From contig DLAA01000098.1 in assembly GCA_002493835.1 (NCBI GenBank), positions 1-41,032 on the forward strand: a DNA stretch of 41,032 nucleotides, read 5' to 3'. The stretch's first letter is position 1. The number at the start of each line of letters is the position of its first letter. Both the position numbers and the translations under genes were made by a program. The stretch comes from Lachnospiraceae bacterium UBA7060. Lineage in GTDB: Bacteria; Bacillota; Clostridia; Lachnospirales; Lachnospiraceae. Below, one piece after another: positions 16,094 through 23,909 of the stretch. The notes under the pieces were generated by a model, which saw only the letters and a program-made list of their open reading frames with translations, was not told the DNA's origin and did no database searches.

Positions 16094-16978
16094 TTACACA
16101 AGAAGCCGTATGGATAATTCGTAAATTTTGCTCTCGTTGGCTTTTAATACCTGGATGTCGCGTTTATGTGTAAAATCGTTGTCTTCATCGGCAAAGATGG
16201 CAGCACCGTTCCAAGGCTCAATGCACAGGAATGGCGCATTTGTGTTTGCGGGAGTCCAGAAGGCAACTGTGGAGAAGTCGGGATAGTCTACCTGAATACC
16301 TTTACCGGAAGCCGGATTAACAAGCTGTACGCTTCTTGATTTCATATGGGGAAATACCAGCGCATCCATATCAAAAAGGGAATAATCCAGTTTTATGGTG
16401 TCAGAATTGTCTAGATAACGTCTGGTGTCAGCCGGGTCAAACTGCAAGTTTTTAAGATCGTATACAGGGGAATCGCACGTTTCAGCATACGGGAATTTTA
16501 ATATATAGTCAGAAAATTGCTCTCCTTCTTCCAAAGGACACATAAATCCGGGGTGTGTGCCAAAATGATAGTACATTTCTTCCTTATCTGTATTTGTTAT
16601 CTGATAGGTGGCGCGAAGCGTGGGTCCGTCGAGGCGGTAAGTCTGACGAAAATGGAAATGGAAGGGATAGTGCTTCAATGTATCATTGTTGGCGTCGCAG
16701 AAAAAGGAAAGAGTATCATCCGACTCTTTCTCATAAGCCATCTCCATATCACGCAGAAAACCGTGCTTGGGAATTTCATATTCCTTGCTGTTTATTATGG
16801 TTTTTCCGTTCCGAACATTGCCAACGGAAGGAAAGAGAAGAGGGGCGGAAAAACTCCAGAATTTGGGATCGGAATTCCATATATATTCTTTTCCGGCATC
16901 GTTTCTGTAAGATTTCAGCTCACCTCCTTTCGTTTCCAGAGAGACGGAATAACCTTTGTTTGTTAATGTGAGAATCAT
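16094..16978 (-). CDS. Aldose 1-epimerase-like protein (LacX/mutarotase family)
   Basis: Cytosolic 294-residue protein of the aldose-1-epimerase superfamily, which interconverts alpha and beta anomers of sugars. Family traits seen are the N-terminal beta-rich opening with GGELKSYRNDAGKEYIW, SFSAPLLFPSVGNVRNG, KHGFLRDMEM (the HGF motif), the HFGTHPGF catalytic-type segment near residue 140, and CIEPWNG near the end, where the acidic residue acts as base in the family. The start is ATG 16978 with AAAGGAG upstream; the frame to 17041 has no site. It lies 31 bases after lacI on the same strand, so both are one operon facing away from the sugar catabolic genes. The substrate is probably the sugar handled by that locus, but which anomer or sugar cannot be read. 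Confidence 0.88.
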   Translation of the reverse strand: MILTLTNKGYSVSLETKGGELKSYRNDAGKEYIWNSDPKFWSFSAPLLFPSVGNVRNGKTIINSKEYEIPKHGFLRDMEMAYEKESDDTLSFFCDANNDTLKHYPFHFHFRQTYRLDGPTLRATYQITNTDKEEMYYHFGTHPGFMCPLEEGEQFSDYILKFPYAETCDSPVYDLKNLQFDPADTRRYLDNSDTIKLDYSLFDMDALVFPHMKSRSVQLVNPASGKGIQVDYPDFSTVAFWTPANTNAPFLCIEPWNGAAIFADEDNDFTHKRDIQVLKANESKIYELSIRLLV

Positions 16979-17009
16979 AATGTACTCCTTTCTTTTTATC
17001 TTTTTCTTT

Positions 17010-18029
17010 TCAGTTTTCAGAAAGAACCGCGCAGCTCTCACGCCGGATCAGCTGGAAAGGAAGTTCTACCTTCATTGGGATCCGCCTTCCAGTTTCTATT
17101 CGGTCGATCAGCAGTTTGGCCGCCATAGTGCCCAAATCTTCCATGGGGACATGAATTGTGGTGAGCATAGGAGATGTATACTGACCGGTTTCAATATCAT
17201 CGATACCGATGACGGATAATTCTTCGGGGATTTTCCGATCTATTTCTTTGGCAGCTTTTATAGCGCCGATTGCAGTTAAGTCATTGGCGCAGAACAGAGC
17301 GGTAACACTGTGGATCGAAGACAGGAGTCTGCGTGTTGCCTGATAGCCGCCTTCAATAGAAAGGGGCGTGTCTATAATCAAGTTCCTGTCCAAAGGCAGT
17401 GCAAGCTGGGAAATGGCGTCCCAATAGCCGCGGTAACGAATTTCGTTTTTACGTTCACCAAGATAGGCAATGTGCTTATGTCCAAGTTCAGCCAGATAAC
17501 TGACAGCAGTTTTGGAAGCCAGATAGGCGTTGCAGATAACCTGATCAAACTCTGATTCGATATTATTGAGACCTGTGTAAATGCTTCTGCTGTAGTTTTC
17601 TTTTAGAAAAGTACGCATTTTAGAGTCAGGACGTCCGAGAATTACGACACCTTCCACTTTTGTTTCACGGATTTGCTGGCGGATGCCGGGATCCTGGATA
17701 TCCTGGTAAGAATAGATATACTTGACAGTGTATCCGTTTCTCAGGGCTTCCTTTTCAATTCCGCGCATGATTCTGGAAAAAAAAGGATCAGAGGCGTGGG
17801 TGCGTGCAAGAATGCATCCGATTGTCCGGGATGCTGTACTAAAAATGTCTGCTTTACGCAGCTTTAGATTCCTTGCATTGGAATCCGGAATATAACCAGT
17901 CTGCCGTACGATCTGCCATATCCTGTTTTCAACTTCCTTGCTGGCGGCTTTCGAATCCGGGTGATTAATTACCCGGGATACCGTGGAAACGGAAACGCCT
18001 GCCAAAGCTGCTATCTCTTTCATCGTCAT
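17010..18029 (-). CDS. LacI-family transcription regulator
   Basis: 339-residue repressor-type regulator. The N-terminal helix-turn-helix and hinge (1-60) read MKEIAALAGVSVSTVSRVIN and GYIPDSNARNLKL. The periplasmic-binding-protein-like sensor domain contains GCILARTHASDPFFSRIMRG, VEGVVILGRP and LSVIGIDDIETGQYTSPMLT. AGAGGAA precedes ATG 18029. Its own -35 box (18087-18092) lies within a 22-bp near-perfect operator at 18084-18105 that sits in front of the divergent pfk gene, so it probably represses itself and the catabolic operon. The inducer is unknown; by position it should be an intermediate or substrate of the pfk-to-aldolase pathway. The family assignment is firm, the target assignment is inference. 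Confidence 0.93.
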   Translation of the reverse strand: MTMKEIAALAGVSVSTVSRVINHPDSKAASKEVENRIWQIVRQTGYIPDSNARNLKLRKADIFSTASRTIGCILARTHASDPFFSRIMRGIEKEALRNGYTVKYIYSYQDIQDPGIRQQIRETKVEGVVILGRPDSKMRTFLKENYSRSIYTGLNNIESEFDQVICNAYLASKTAVSYLAELGHKHIAYLGERKNEIRYRGYWDAISQLALPLDRNLIIDTPLSIEGGYQATRRLLSSIHSVTALFCANDLTAIGAIKAAKEIDRKIPEELSVIGIDDIETGQYTSPMLTTIHVPMEDLGTMAAKLLIDRIETGRRIPMKVELPFQLIRRESCAVLSEN

Positions 18030-18063
18030 AAACGGTTCCTCTGCACTTTATTTTACCTCATTT

Positions 18064-18092
18064 ATTTTATCATGGTGAAAAAGTTTACGCAA
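18064..18092 (-). promoter_or_regulatory. Promoter of lacI and the epimerase gene
   Basis: On the minus strand, TTGCGT (18087-18092) and TAAAAT (18064-18069) are separated by 17 bases. The -35 lies inside the palindromic operator, so binding there would shut off this promoter. Confidence 0.6.
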
Positions 18093-18105
18093 ACGTTTGG
18101 GTAAA
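18084..18105. promoter_or_regulatory. LacI-type operator
   Basis: TTTACGCAAAC followed directly by GTTTGGGTAAA forms a 22-bp palindrome with ten of eleven positions symmetrical and the central CG typical of LacI/GalR-family sites. It lies between the divergent lacI and pfk genes. A CcpA cre site shares the central CG, but the outer positions fit cre poorly. Confidence 0.78.
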
Positions 18106-18142
18106 TAATGCAGACAGAGGCATGGGAAAGAATTTTTGAGTG

Positions 18143-18151
18143 TGCTATGAT
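18143..18151 (+). promoter_or_regulatory. Extended -10 element of the pfk operon
   Basis: TGCTATGAT carries the TG extension and a good -10 hexamer. The matching -35 region (TGGGAA) is poor, as is common when the extension is present. It lies 38 bases downstream of the operator and 28 bases upstream of the start codon. Confidence 0.45.
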
Positions 18152-18178
18152 GAACACAGAACAGAAAGGAGCAAGGTG

Positions 18179-19375
18179 ATGGATATGGCAGGGAATTTAC
18201 TGGTAGTACATGGCGGCGGGCCGACGGCTGTTTTGAACGCATCCTTATATGGTGTGATCAGACAGGCGCAGGCTGAGAAGGAAGTGGATAAGATTTACGG
18301 GGCGATTGGCGGTTCAGAGGCTATACTCGCCGAAAATTTTCTGGATATAGGCAATATGCCGGATGAGAAGATAGAACTGCTCCTAAATACTCCCGGAACA
18401 GCGATCGGTTCTTCAAGGTTCCCGTTGGAACAGGAGCAATATGAGGCAATGGTATCCGTCTTGAAAAAACACGATATACGCTATGTGTTGTTTAATGGTG
18501 GAAACGGTACGATGGATACCTGCGGCAAGGTCAGCCGGGTTTGTGAGAAAGAAGGAATTTTTGTCGTAGGAATTCCCAAAACAATGGATAATGATATCTC
18601 CATTATTGATCATGCGCCGGGTTTTCCAAGTGCGGCGAAATATATAGCTACTGTCACCAAGGAAGTGGGTGCGGATGTAAAGTCCCTGCCGATCCATGTC
18701 TGTATCATAGAGGCCATGGGGAGAAATGCGGGATGGATTACGGCTGCTTCCGCTTTAGCGCGAAAGAATCCGGGCGATGCTCCCCATTTAATCTATCTTC
18801 CAGAGAGAAATTTCTGTGAGGAAGAGTTCCTGGAGGATGTTAAGAAACTATATGATGAGCTCGGCGGCGTGGTAGTCGTGGTGAGCGAAGGCCTTCGCAA
18901 CGAAAAAGGAGAATCGATTGTGCCGCCGATCTTTCAGACGGACAGGGCGATTTATTATGGGGATGTAGGAGCCTATCTTGCGGAATTGGTGATCAAAAAA
19001 CTGGGGATCAAAGCGAGAAGTGAAAAACCCGGACTCTGTGGAAGGGCATCCATGCTTCTTCAGTCCAAGGTGGATCGGGAAGAGGCAATTTTGGCGGGCA
19101 GGGAGGCAGTAAAAGCAGCTGTTTCGGGTAAGACGGGGGTCATGGTTGGGATCCGGCGCAAAGAAGGAGAGGAATATGCAGTAGAGATGCCGCTCATACC
19201 GGTTGAGGAGGTAATGCTCCATGAGAGAGTGATACCGGAGGAATATATCAATGAAAGAGGAAACGATATTACAGAATCATTTGTACAGTGGTGCAAACCC
19301 TTAATCGACGGGGATCTGCCGGAGATGGTAAGTTTTAAGGATGATGCCAAACAAAAGCTGAAAAGCAGAATATAA
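18179..19375 (+). CDS. 6-phosphofructokinase family enzyme (PPi-type scaffold)
   Basis: 398-residue PFK-A superfamily enzyme, phosphorylating a ketohexose-6-phosphate at C1. It opens with VVHGGGPTAVLNASLYG. It has FNGGNGTMDTCGK, where the canonical motif is GGDGS in ATP enzymes or GGDDS in PPi enzymes, so the residue that decides donor use is Gly (ATP-like). It then has GIPKTMDNDI, where the Lys is typical of the PPi-type branch, and EAMGRNAGWITAASALA. This mix is known from some ATP-using members of the long PFK branch, so ATP use is plausible but unproven. Start ATG 18179 follows AAAGGAG; GTG 18177 and ATG 18185 are near alternatives. First gene of the LacI-controlled run; tpi follows after 11 bases. 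Confidence 0.88.
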   Translation: MDMAGNLLVVHGGGPTAVLNASLYGVIRQAQAEKEVDKIYGAIGGSEAILAENFLDIGNMPDEKIELLLNTPGTAIGSSRFPLEQEQYEAMVSVLKKHDIRYVLFNGGNGTMDTCGKVSRVCEKEGIFVVGIPKTMDNDISIIDHAPGFPSAAKYIATVTKEVGADVKSLPIHVCIIEAMGRNAGWITAASALARKNPGDAPHLIYLPERNFCEEEFLEDVKKLYDELGGVVVVVSEGLRNEKGESIVPPIFQTDRAIYYGDVGAYLAELVIKKLGIKARSEKPGLCGRASMLLQSKVDREEAILAGREAVKAAVSGKTGVMVGIRRKEGEEYAVEMPLIPVEEVMLHERVIPEEYINERGNDITESFVQWCKPLIDGDLPEMVSFKDDAKQKLKSRI

Positions 19376-19386
19376 GGAGGAAGCGG

Positions 19387-20223
19387 ATGAAACATATTTA
19401 TCTGAACTTAAAGCGATTTGATATTCCAAAGGAAGAAGGAGGTGTCAACAGTATTGCACCCGTGTCGGAGTGGGGCGCATATATAGTAGAGCGCACGAAA
19501 GACGCGCTGCAAGAGTATGGAGAGGAGGAAGCAGAGTTTGTCATGTATCTGCCGGAGGCACATCTGATTGCGGCGGCAGGGGCTTTGGGTGACAGCTCCA
19601 ATATTGCCATCGGTTCCCAGGGAATTCACCGCGAGGATGTAAGCATTGGCGGTAATTTTGGAGCATTTACCACCAACAGAACAGGAAAGGCTGTGAAGGC
19701 ATTAGGGTGTACCAGTACCCTGATCGGCCACTGCGAGGAGAGAAAGGACAAAGCAGGGATCCTTGCGGAAGCCGGTGTGACAGATACCGACGCGGTAAAC
19801 AGGATCCTGAATCAGGAAGTAAAAGCCGCCGTTTCGGCAGGGCTCACTGTTTTGTACTGTATCGGGGAGAACGATACGGAACTTGACAGATGGCAGGAGG
19901 TGCTTGGAAAACAGCTTGAGATCGGATTGAAGGATGTGGATACATCCAAAGTAGCCATCGCTTACGAGCCTATATGGTCTATCGGGCCGGGAAAGACACC
20001 GGCAGGCAAGGAGTATATCCAGAAGATTGCACGGTTCGTGAAAGAACGCACAGGAGGGCTTCCGGTTGCCTACGGCGGCGGCCTGAAGGTTGATAATGCG
20101 GCTATGCTTGCATCCATACCGGAGATTGACGGCGGTCTGATTGCGCTTACAAGATTTCAGGGTGAGATTGGATTTTATCCAGAAGAATATCTGGAAATTA
20201 TCCGCACTTATATGGGGCATTAA
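19387..20223 (+). CDS. Triosephosphate-isomerase-like enzyme
   Basis: 278-residue TIM-barrel protein of the triosephosphate isomerase family. Catalytic residues are in place: Lys9 (LNLKRFD), His115 with Glu117 (LIGHCEER) and Glu194 (AYEPIWSIGPGKTP). It differs from housekeeping TIM in several spots: the usual AIGTGK is SIGPGK, the late YGGSV is YGGGL, and the segment before the active-site His reads GIHREDVSIGGNFGAFT. It is also longer than the usual 250 residues. Such variants include isomerases for erythrulose phosphates and other sugar phosphates, so activity on a substrate other than glyceraldehyde-3-phosphate is possible. AAGGAGG sits before ATG 19387. It sits between pfk and larA in one operon. 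Confidence 0.87.
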   Translation: MKHIYLNLKRFDIPKEEGGVNSIAPVSEWGAYIVERTKDALQEYGEEEAEFVMYLPEAHLIAAAGALGDSSNIAIGSQGIHREDVSIGGNFGAFTTNRTGKAVKALGCTSTLIGHCEERKDKAGILAEAGVTDTDAVNRILNQEVKAAVSAGLTVLYCIGENDTELDRWQEVLGKQLEIGLKDVDTSKVAIAYEPIWSIGPGKTPAGKEYIQKIARFVKERTGGLPVAYGGGLKVDNAAMLASIPEIDGGLIALTRFQGEIGFYPEEYLEIIRTYMGH

Positions 20224-20318
20224 TGTCCCGCAGAATGCCAAAAATACGGCGTTCTCCGCATGGATTAGAGGTTCTGCAAAGCGGAATCATAGAAAATAAC
20301 ACAAAAAAGGAGGAGAAT

Positions 20319-21770
20319 ATGAGATTAGAATTTGAATACGGACAGGGTACTATGGCGGCCAATCTGCCAGATGATACAGATGTGTTTATTCCGGGGGAGA
20401 CGATTCCTGATCCTCCCTATATACCGGAAGAGGAACTGGAAGCAAAGACGTTGGAATCTTTGAGGAACCCTATGGGGATGGAGCCTCTTTCCAAGCTGGC
20501 AAAGAAAGGGTCGAAAGTTACGATCGTATTCCCTGACAGGGTCAAAGGCGGTGAGCAGCCGACTTCGCACAGGAAGGTTTCCATTAAGCTGATCCTGCAG
20601 GAATTGTATGCGGCTGGTGTGGAAAAGAAAGATATTCTTTTGATCTGTTCTAATGGCCTTCACAGGAAGAACACCGAACAGGAAATCAGAGGGGTGCTTG
20701 GAGATGAGCTGTTTAACCAGTTCTGGAACTGCGGACAGATCATCAATCATGACAGTGAAGATTATGACCATCTGGTAGATCTGGGAACTACTGACAGGGG
20801 AGACCCGGTTCTCATGAACAAATATGTATATGACAGCGATGTGGCTATATTGATCGGACATACGCAGGGAAACCCTTACGGCGGCTATTCGGGCGGCTAT
20901 AAGCACTGCGCAACCGGCATCACCCACTGGAGATCCATCGCTTCCCACCATGTGCCGAAGGTTATGCACCGGGAAGACTTCGTGCCGGTCAGCGGTCATT
21001 CCCTCATGAGAACGAAATTTGATGAGATCGGTCAGCACATGGAAAAATGCATGGGAAAGAAATTTTTCTGCTGTGATGCGGTATTAGACACATCCTCGAG
21101 GCAGATCGCCATTTTCAGCGGCTATGCTGGAGAAGTACAGCCTGCATCCTGGAAAATTGCAGACAAAAGAACTTACGTTCCTTTCGCAGAAAAGAAATAT
21201 GACGTCATGGTATTCGGTATGCCTCAGTTTTTCCATTACGGAGAAGGAATGGGCACGAATCCGATTATGATGATGCAGGCGCTCTCCGCACAGGTGATTC
21301 GTCATAAGAGAGTCATGAGCGACCACTGTGTTATCATCTGCGCATCGATCTGCAACGGATATTTCCACGATGAATTGTGGCCTTATTTGAGGGAAATGTA
21401 CGATATGTTCCAGACAGACCGGATGAATACACTGCCGGATATGAACCGTCTGGGAGAATATTTTGCAACGAATGAAGAGTATATCCGCAAGTACCGCTTT
21501 GCCAATGCGTTCCATCCGTTCCACGGATTTTCTATGATTGCCTGCGGGCATATTGCGGAGATGAATACATCGGCCATCTATATCTGCGGCGCGCAGGAAC
21601 CCGGCTATGCGAGAGGCATGGGATTAAAGACCAGGGCAACCATCGAGGAAGCCCTCGAGGACGCAAAGAAAAAGTATGTCGGGGAGAATCCGCATATCCT
21701 TGCCCTGCCGCTTACCTTTAAGAAGAGCGCGGTGCATTTGATGATGAAAGATGAAGTGTACAATGGCTGA
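20319..21770 (+). CDS. LarA-type nickel-dependent 2-hydroxyacid racemase/epimerase
   Basis: 483-residue member of the lactate racemase (LarA) family, which uses a nickel-pincer cofactor to invert the C2 centre of 2-hydroxyacids. Residues matching the L. plantarum enzyme are visible: an Arg in FPDRVKGG, His115 in SNGLHRKNTE, His181 in LIGHTQGN, and Lys195 in GGYSGGYKH, which would hold the cofactor. The family includes lactate, malate and sugar-acid (gluconate) epimerases, so the product cannot be named from sequence. The protein is longer than LarA itself (about 425). The start is ATG 20319 with AAAGGAGGAGAAT; the frame back to 20223 is not translated from a good site. No larB, larC or larE cofactor genes are in the window. 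Its place in a sugar-phosphate operon suggests a sugar-acid substrate. Confidence 0.88.
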   Translation: MRLEFEYGQGTMAANLPDDTDVFIPGETIPDPPYIPEEELEAKTLESLRNPMGMEPLSKLAKKGSKVTIVFPDRVKGGEQPTSHRKVSIKLILQELYAAGVEKKDILLICSNGLHRKNTEQEIRGVLGDELFNQFWNCGQIINHDSEDYDHLVDLGTTDRGDPVLMNKYVYDSDVAILIGHTQGNPYGGYSGGYKHCATGITHWRSIASHHVPKVMHREDFVPVSGHSLMRTKFDEIGQHMEKCMGKKFFCCDAVLDTSSRQIAIFSGYAGEVQPASWKIADKRTYVPFAEKKYDVMVFGMPQFFHYGEGMGTNPIMMMQALSAQVIRHKRVMSDHCVIICASICNGYFHDELWPYLREMYDMFQTDRMNTLPDMNRLGEYFATNEEYIRKYRFANAFHPFHGFSMIACGHIAEMNTSAIYICGAQEPGYARGMGLKTRATIEEALEDAKKKYVGENPHILALPLTFKKSAVHLMMKDEVYNG

Positions 21771-21806
21771 CCGGCTGTCTGGAAAAGAGAAAGGGAGGTA
21801 AAAAGG

Positions 21807-22625
21807 ATGCATGAATATTATTATTATACAAAAGAGGAACTGTTAAAGAACCCAAAGATTCCGCTTATCGTTATGGAGGACAACGCGGCGGTGTTCCAGT
21901 CGATCGCACAGGAAATGGCAGATGAGATCAAGCGCAAAAACGAGGCGGGAGAAAAAACGGTGTTTATCTGTCCGGTAGGGCCAGTAGGGCAGTATCCGTA
22001 TTTTGTGGATATTGTCAACAACGAAAATATCGATCTGAAAAATGTCTGGTTCATCAATATGGATGAGTATCTGACAGATGAGAAAAAGTGGATTTCCAAA
22101 GAGCATAGCCTAAGTTTCCGCGGTTTCATGGATCGGGTAGTCTATACGAAGATCAAACCGGAACTGGTGATGCCGGAGAGCCAGAGGATATTCCCTGACC
22201 CCGAAAATTTAAACAATATCCCGGAATTGATCGAAAAATTAGGAGGCGTGGATATTGCGTTTGGCGGCATTGGGATCAACGGCCATGTGGCGTTCAATGA
22301 GCCGCAGGATGATTTGACAGGGGAAGAGTTCCTGAAACTGAAAACGAGAGTGCTTGATATTTCAAAGGAGACACGGGCAGTCAATTCTATCGGAGACTTA
22401 AATGGCGCGTTGGACGATATGCCTCATTACTGCGTCACCATTGGCATCAATGAGATATCCCATGCGCGGAAAATCCGCCTGGGCTGCTTTAGGGACTGGC
22501 ACAGGAGCGTAGTGCGCCATGCGGCTTACGGGGAGCCCACAGCTCATTTTCCGGTAAGCCTTCTGCAGAACCATCCGGATATCAATATAAAATTTACTGA
22601 ATTTGTGGCAAATCTTCCGGAGTAA
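21807..22625 (+). CDS. Glucosamine-6-phosphate deaminase/isomerase-like protein
   Basis: 272-residue protein of the NagB/6-phosphogluconolactonase superfamily. The deaminase-type catalytic region is present: FINMDEYL (Asp86, Glu87) and GIGINGHVAFNEP (His160, Glu165). The loop near residue 57, which in NagB carries Gly-Ser/Thr residues that bind the phosphate (TGSTP type), reads CPVGPVGQYP here, and the C-terminal part (RDWHRSVVRHAAYGEPTAHF) departs from the usual NagB pattern. It may therefore act on a related but different amino sugar, perhaps with a changed phosphate grip. GGGAGGTAAAAAGG precedes ATG 21807. It lies directly before nagA, which supports a role in amino-sugar breakdown. Family assignment is good, substrate is not known. 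Confidence 0.85.
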   Translation: MHEYYYYTKEELLKNPKIPLIVMEDNAAVFQSIAQEMADEIKRKNEAGEKTVFICPVGPVGQYPYFVDIVNNENIDLKNVWFINMDEYLTDEKKWISKEHSLSFRGFMDRVVYTKIKPELVMPESQRIFPDPENLNNIPELIEKLGGVDIAFGGIGINGHVAFNEPQDDLTGEEFLKLKTRVLDISKETRAVNSIGDLNGALDDMPHYCVTIGINEISHARKIRLGCFRDWHRSVVRHAAYGEPTAHFPVSLLQNHPDINIKFTEFVANLPE

Positions 22626-22637
22626 GGAATAGGGGAT

Positions 22638-22661
22638 GATTGAAAATTGAAATTTTCAATC
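22638..22661. repeat. 24-bp palindrome after the nagB-like gene
   Basis: An 11-bp perfect inverted repeat (GATTGAAAATT / AATTTTCAATC) surrounds a 2-base centre, just after the nagB-like stop codon. The 2-base centre makes it a better protein-binding site or cruciform than an RNA hairpin terminator. A TTGACA at 22686-22691 with a weak -10 follows before nagA. Confidence 0.6.
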
Positions 22662-22748
22662 ACGAGTTTTGTGTCTGCGCGCTGCTTGACACAAACTTGT
22701 AATCCATATATGGATTTCGTTAAGAAGCAACGCAGAAATGGGGAAAAG

Positions 22749-23897
22749 ATGGAGCAATATATTGTAAACGGTAACGTATTTATAGACGGCATGTTTCAGG
22801 AGAAAACAATTAAAGCGGCAGACGGATGCCTGCATATTCTTCCGGCGGATGCCGAGATTGAAGACGGGGCGAAAGTATACGACGCCGGGGGGAAAAGGGT
22901 CGTACCGGGTTTTATTGATCTGCACACCCACGGGGCAATGGGCGTTGATGTGAATGCGGCGTCCGCAGAAGAGCTGGGAAAGATCGGGCACTTTATGGCC
23001 ACACAGGGAACCACATCCTGGCTGTGTTCTGTGCTGACCGATACGAAGGAGCAGACGCTCTGGTGCATCGACGAGTTTAAAAAGCACAGGGATCTGGAAT
23101 GCGACGATGCCAATCTGCTGGGAATCCATCTGGAGGGGCCTTTTCTGGCAAAAGAGTATAAGGGAGCGATGCCGGAACATCTGCTGCGCGATGCGGACGT
23201 TGCGCTTTTAGAGGAATATCAGAATGCGGCGGAAGGGAATATACGGTATTTGACAGTATCTCCGGAGATCGACGGCATTGTGGATGCGATACCTGCTTTT
23301 AGGAAGCTGGGTGTCGTGGTGGCAATCGGTCATTCGGGGGCGGATTATGATACTTCCATGAAAGCGATTGAGAACGGCGCCGCATCCAGCACGCATACTT
23401 TCAATGCGATGAAACTGCTGCACCAGCATTTTCCTGCGATCATGGGTGCAGCGCTTGAATCAGATATTTACTGCGAGGCAATCTGTGATGGACGCCATCT
23501 CCACCCGGCTGTAGTCCGTCTGTTACTCAAAGTAAAGGGACTTGATAAAGTGGTGGCGGTGACAGATTCTATTATGGCGGCGGGACTTCCGGACGGCAAT
23601 TACAAGCTCGGTGTCAACGATGTGGTTGTGGAAGACGGGGATGCCAAGCTTGCCTCCAACGGCGTGCGGGCAGGAAGTACGTTAACGACGGGACAGGCTT
23701 TTAAAAACCTTCTTGCCTTTACCGGACGTCCGGCTGAGGAGGTGTTAAAGCTTTTGACAGAAAACCCGGCAAAACTGATCGGTGTTTTTGATAAGAAGGG
23801 GTCCATTGCGGAAGGCAAAGACGCTGACTTGGTAATTTTGGATGATGAAAATAATGTAATAGATACTTTTGTGATGGGAAAACAGATCAGCAGATGA
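22749..23897 (+). CDS. nagA: N-acetylglucosamine-6-phosphate deacetylase
   Basis: 382-residue amidohydrolase that removes acetate from N-acetyl-hexosamine-6-phosphate. Visible family motifs are the metal-site DLHTHGAMGVDVNAA near residue 60, GIHLEGPFL with the metal Glu, AIGHSGADYDTSMKAIENGA, STHTFNAMKLLHQHFP, ICDGRHLHP, and the catalytic Asp in VAVTDSIMAAGLPDG. The start is ATG 22749 after ATGGGGAAAAG; the frame continues upstream to 22647 but without a site, and the region is better explained as leader. The 123-base gap to the nagB-like gene carries a 24-bp palindrome and a TTGACA element, so nagA may have an extra promoter. The aldolase follows 12 bases later. It could act on GlcNAc-6-P, GalNAc-6-P or an analogue. 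Confidence 0.92.
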   Translation: MEQYIVNGNVFIDGMFQEKTIKAADGCLHILPADAEIEDGAKVYDAGGKRVVPGFIDLHTHGAMGVDVNAASAEELGKIGHFMATQGTTSWLCSVLTDTKEQTLWCIDEFKKHRDLECDDANLLGIHLEGPFLAKEYKGAMPEHLLRDADVALLEEYQNAAEGNIRYLTVSPEIDGIVDAIPAFRKLGVVVAIGHSGADYDTSMKAIENGAASSTHTFNAMKLLHQHFPAIMGAALESDIYCEAICDGRHLHPAVVRLLLKVKGLDKVVAVTDSIMAAGLPDGNYKLGVNDVVVEDGDAKLASNGVRAGSTLTTGQAFKNLLAFTGRPAEEVLKLLTENPAKLIGVFDKKGSIAEGKDADLVILDDENNVIDTFVMGKQISR

Positions 23898-23909
23898 AAG
23901 GAGAAAAAT

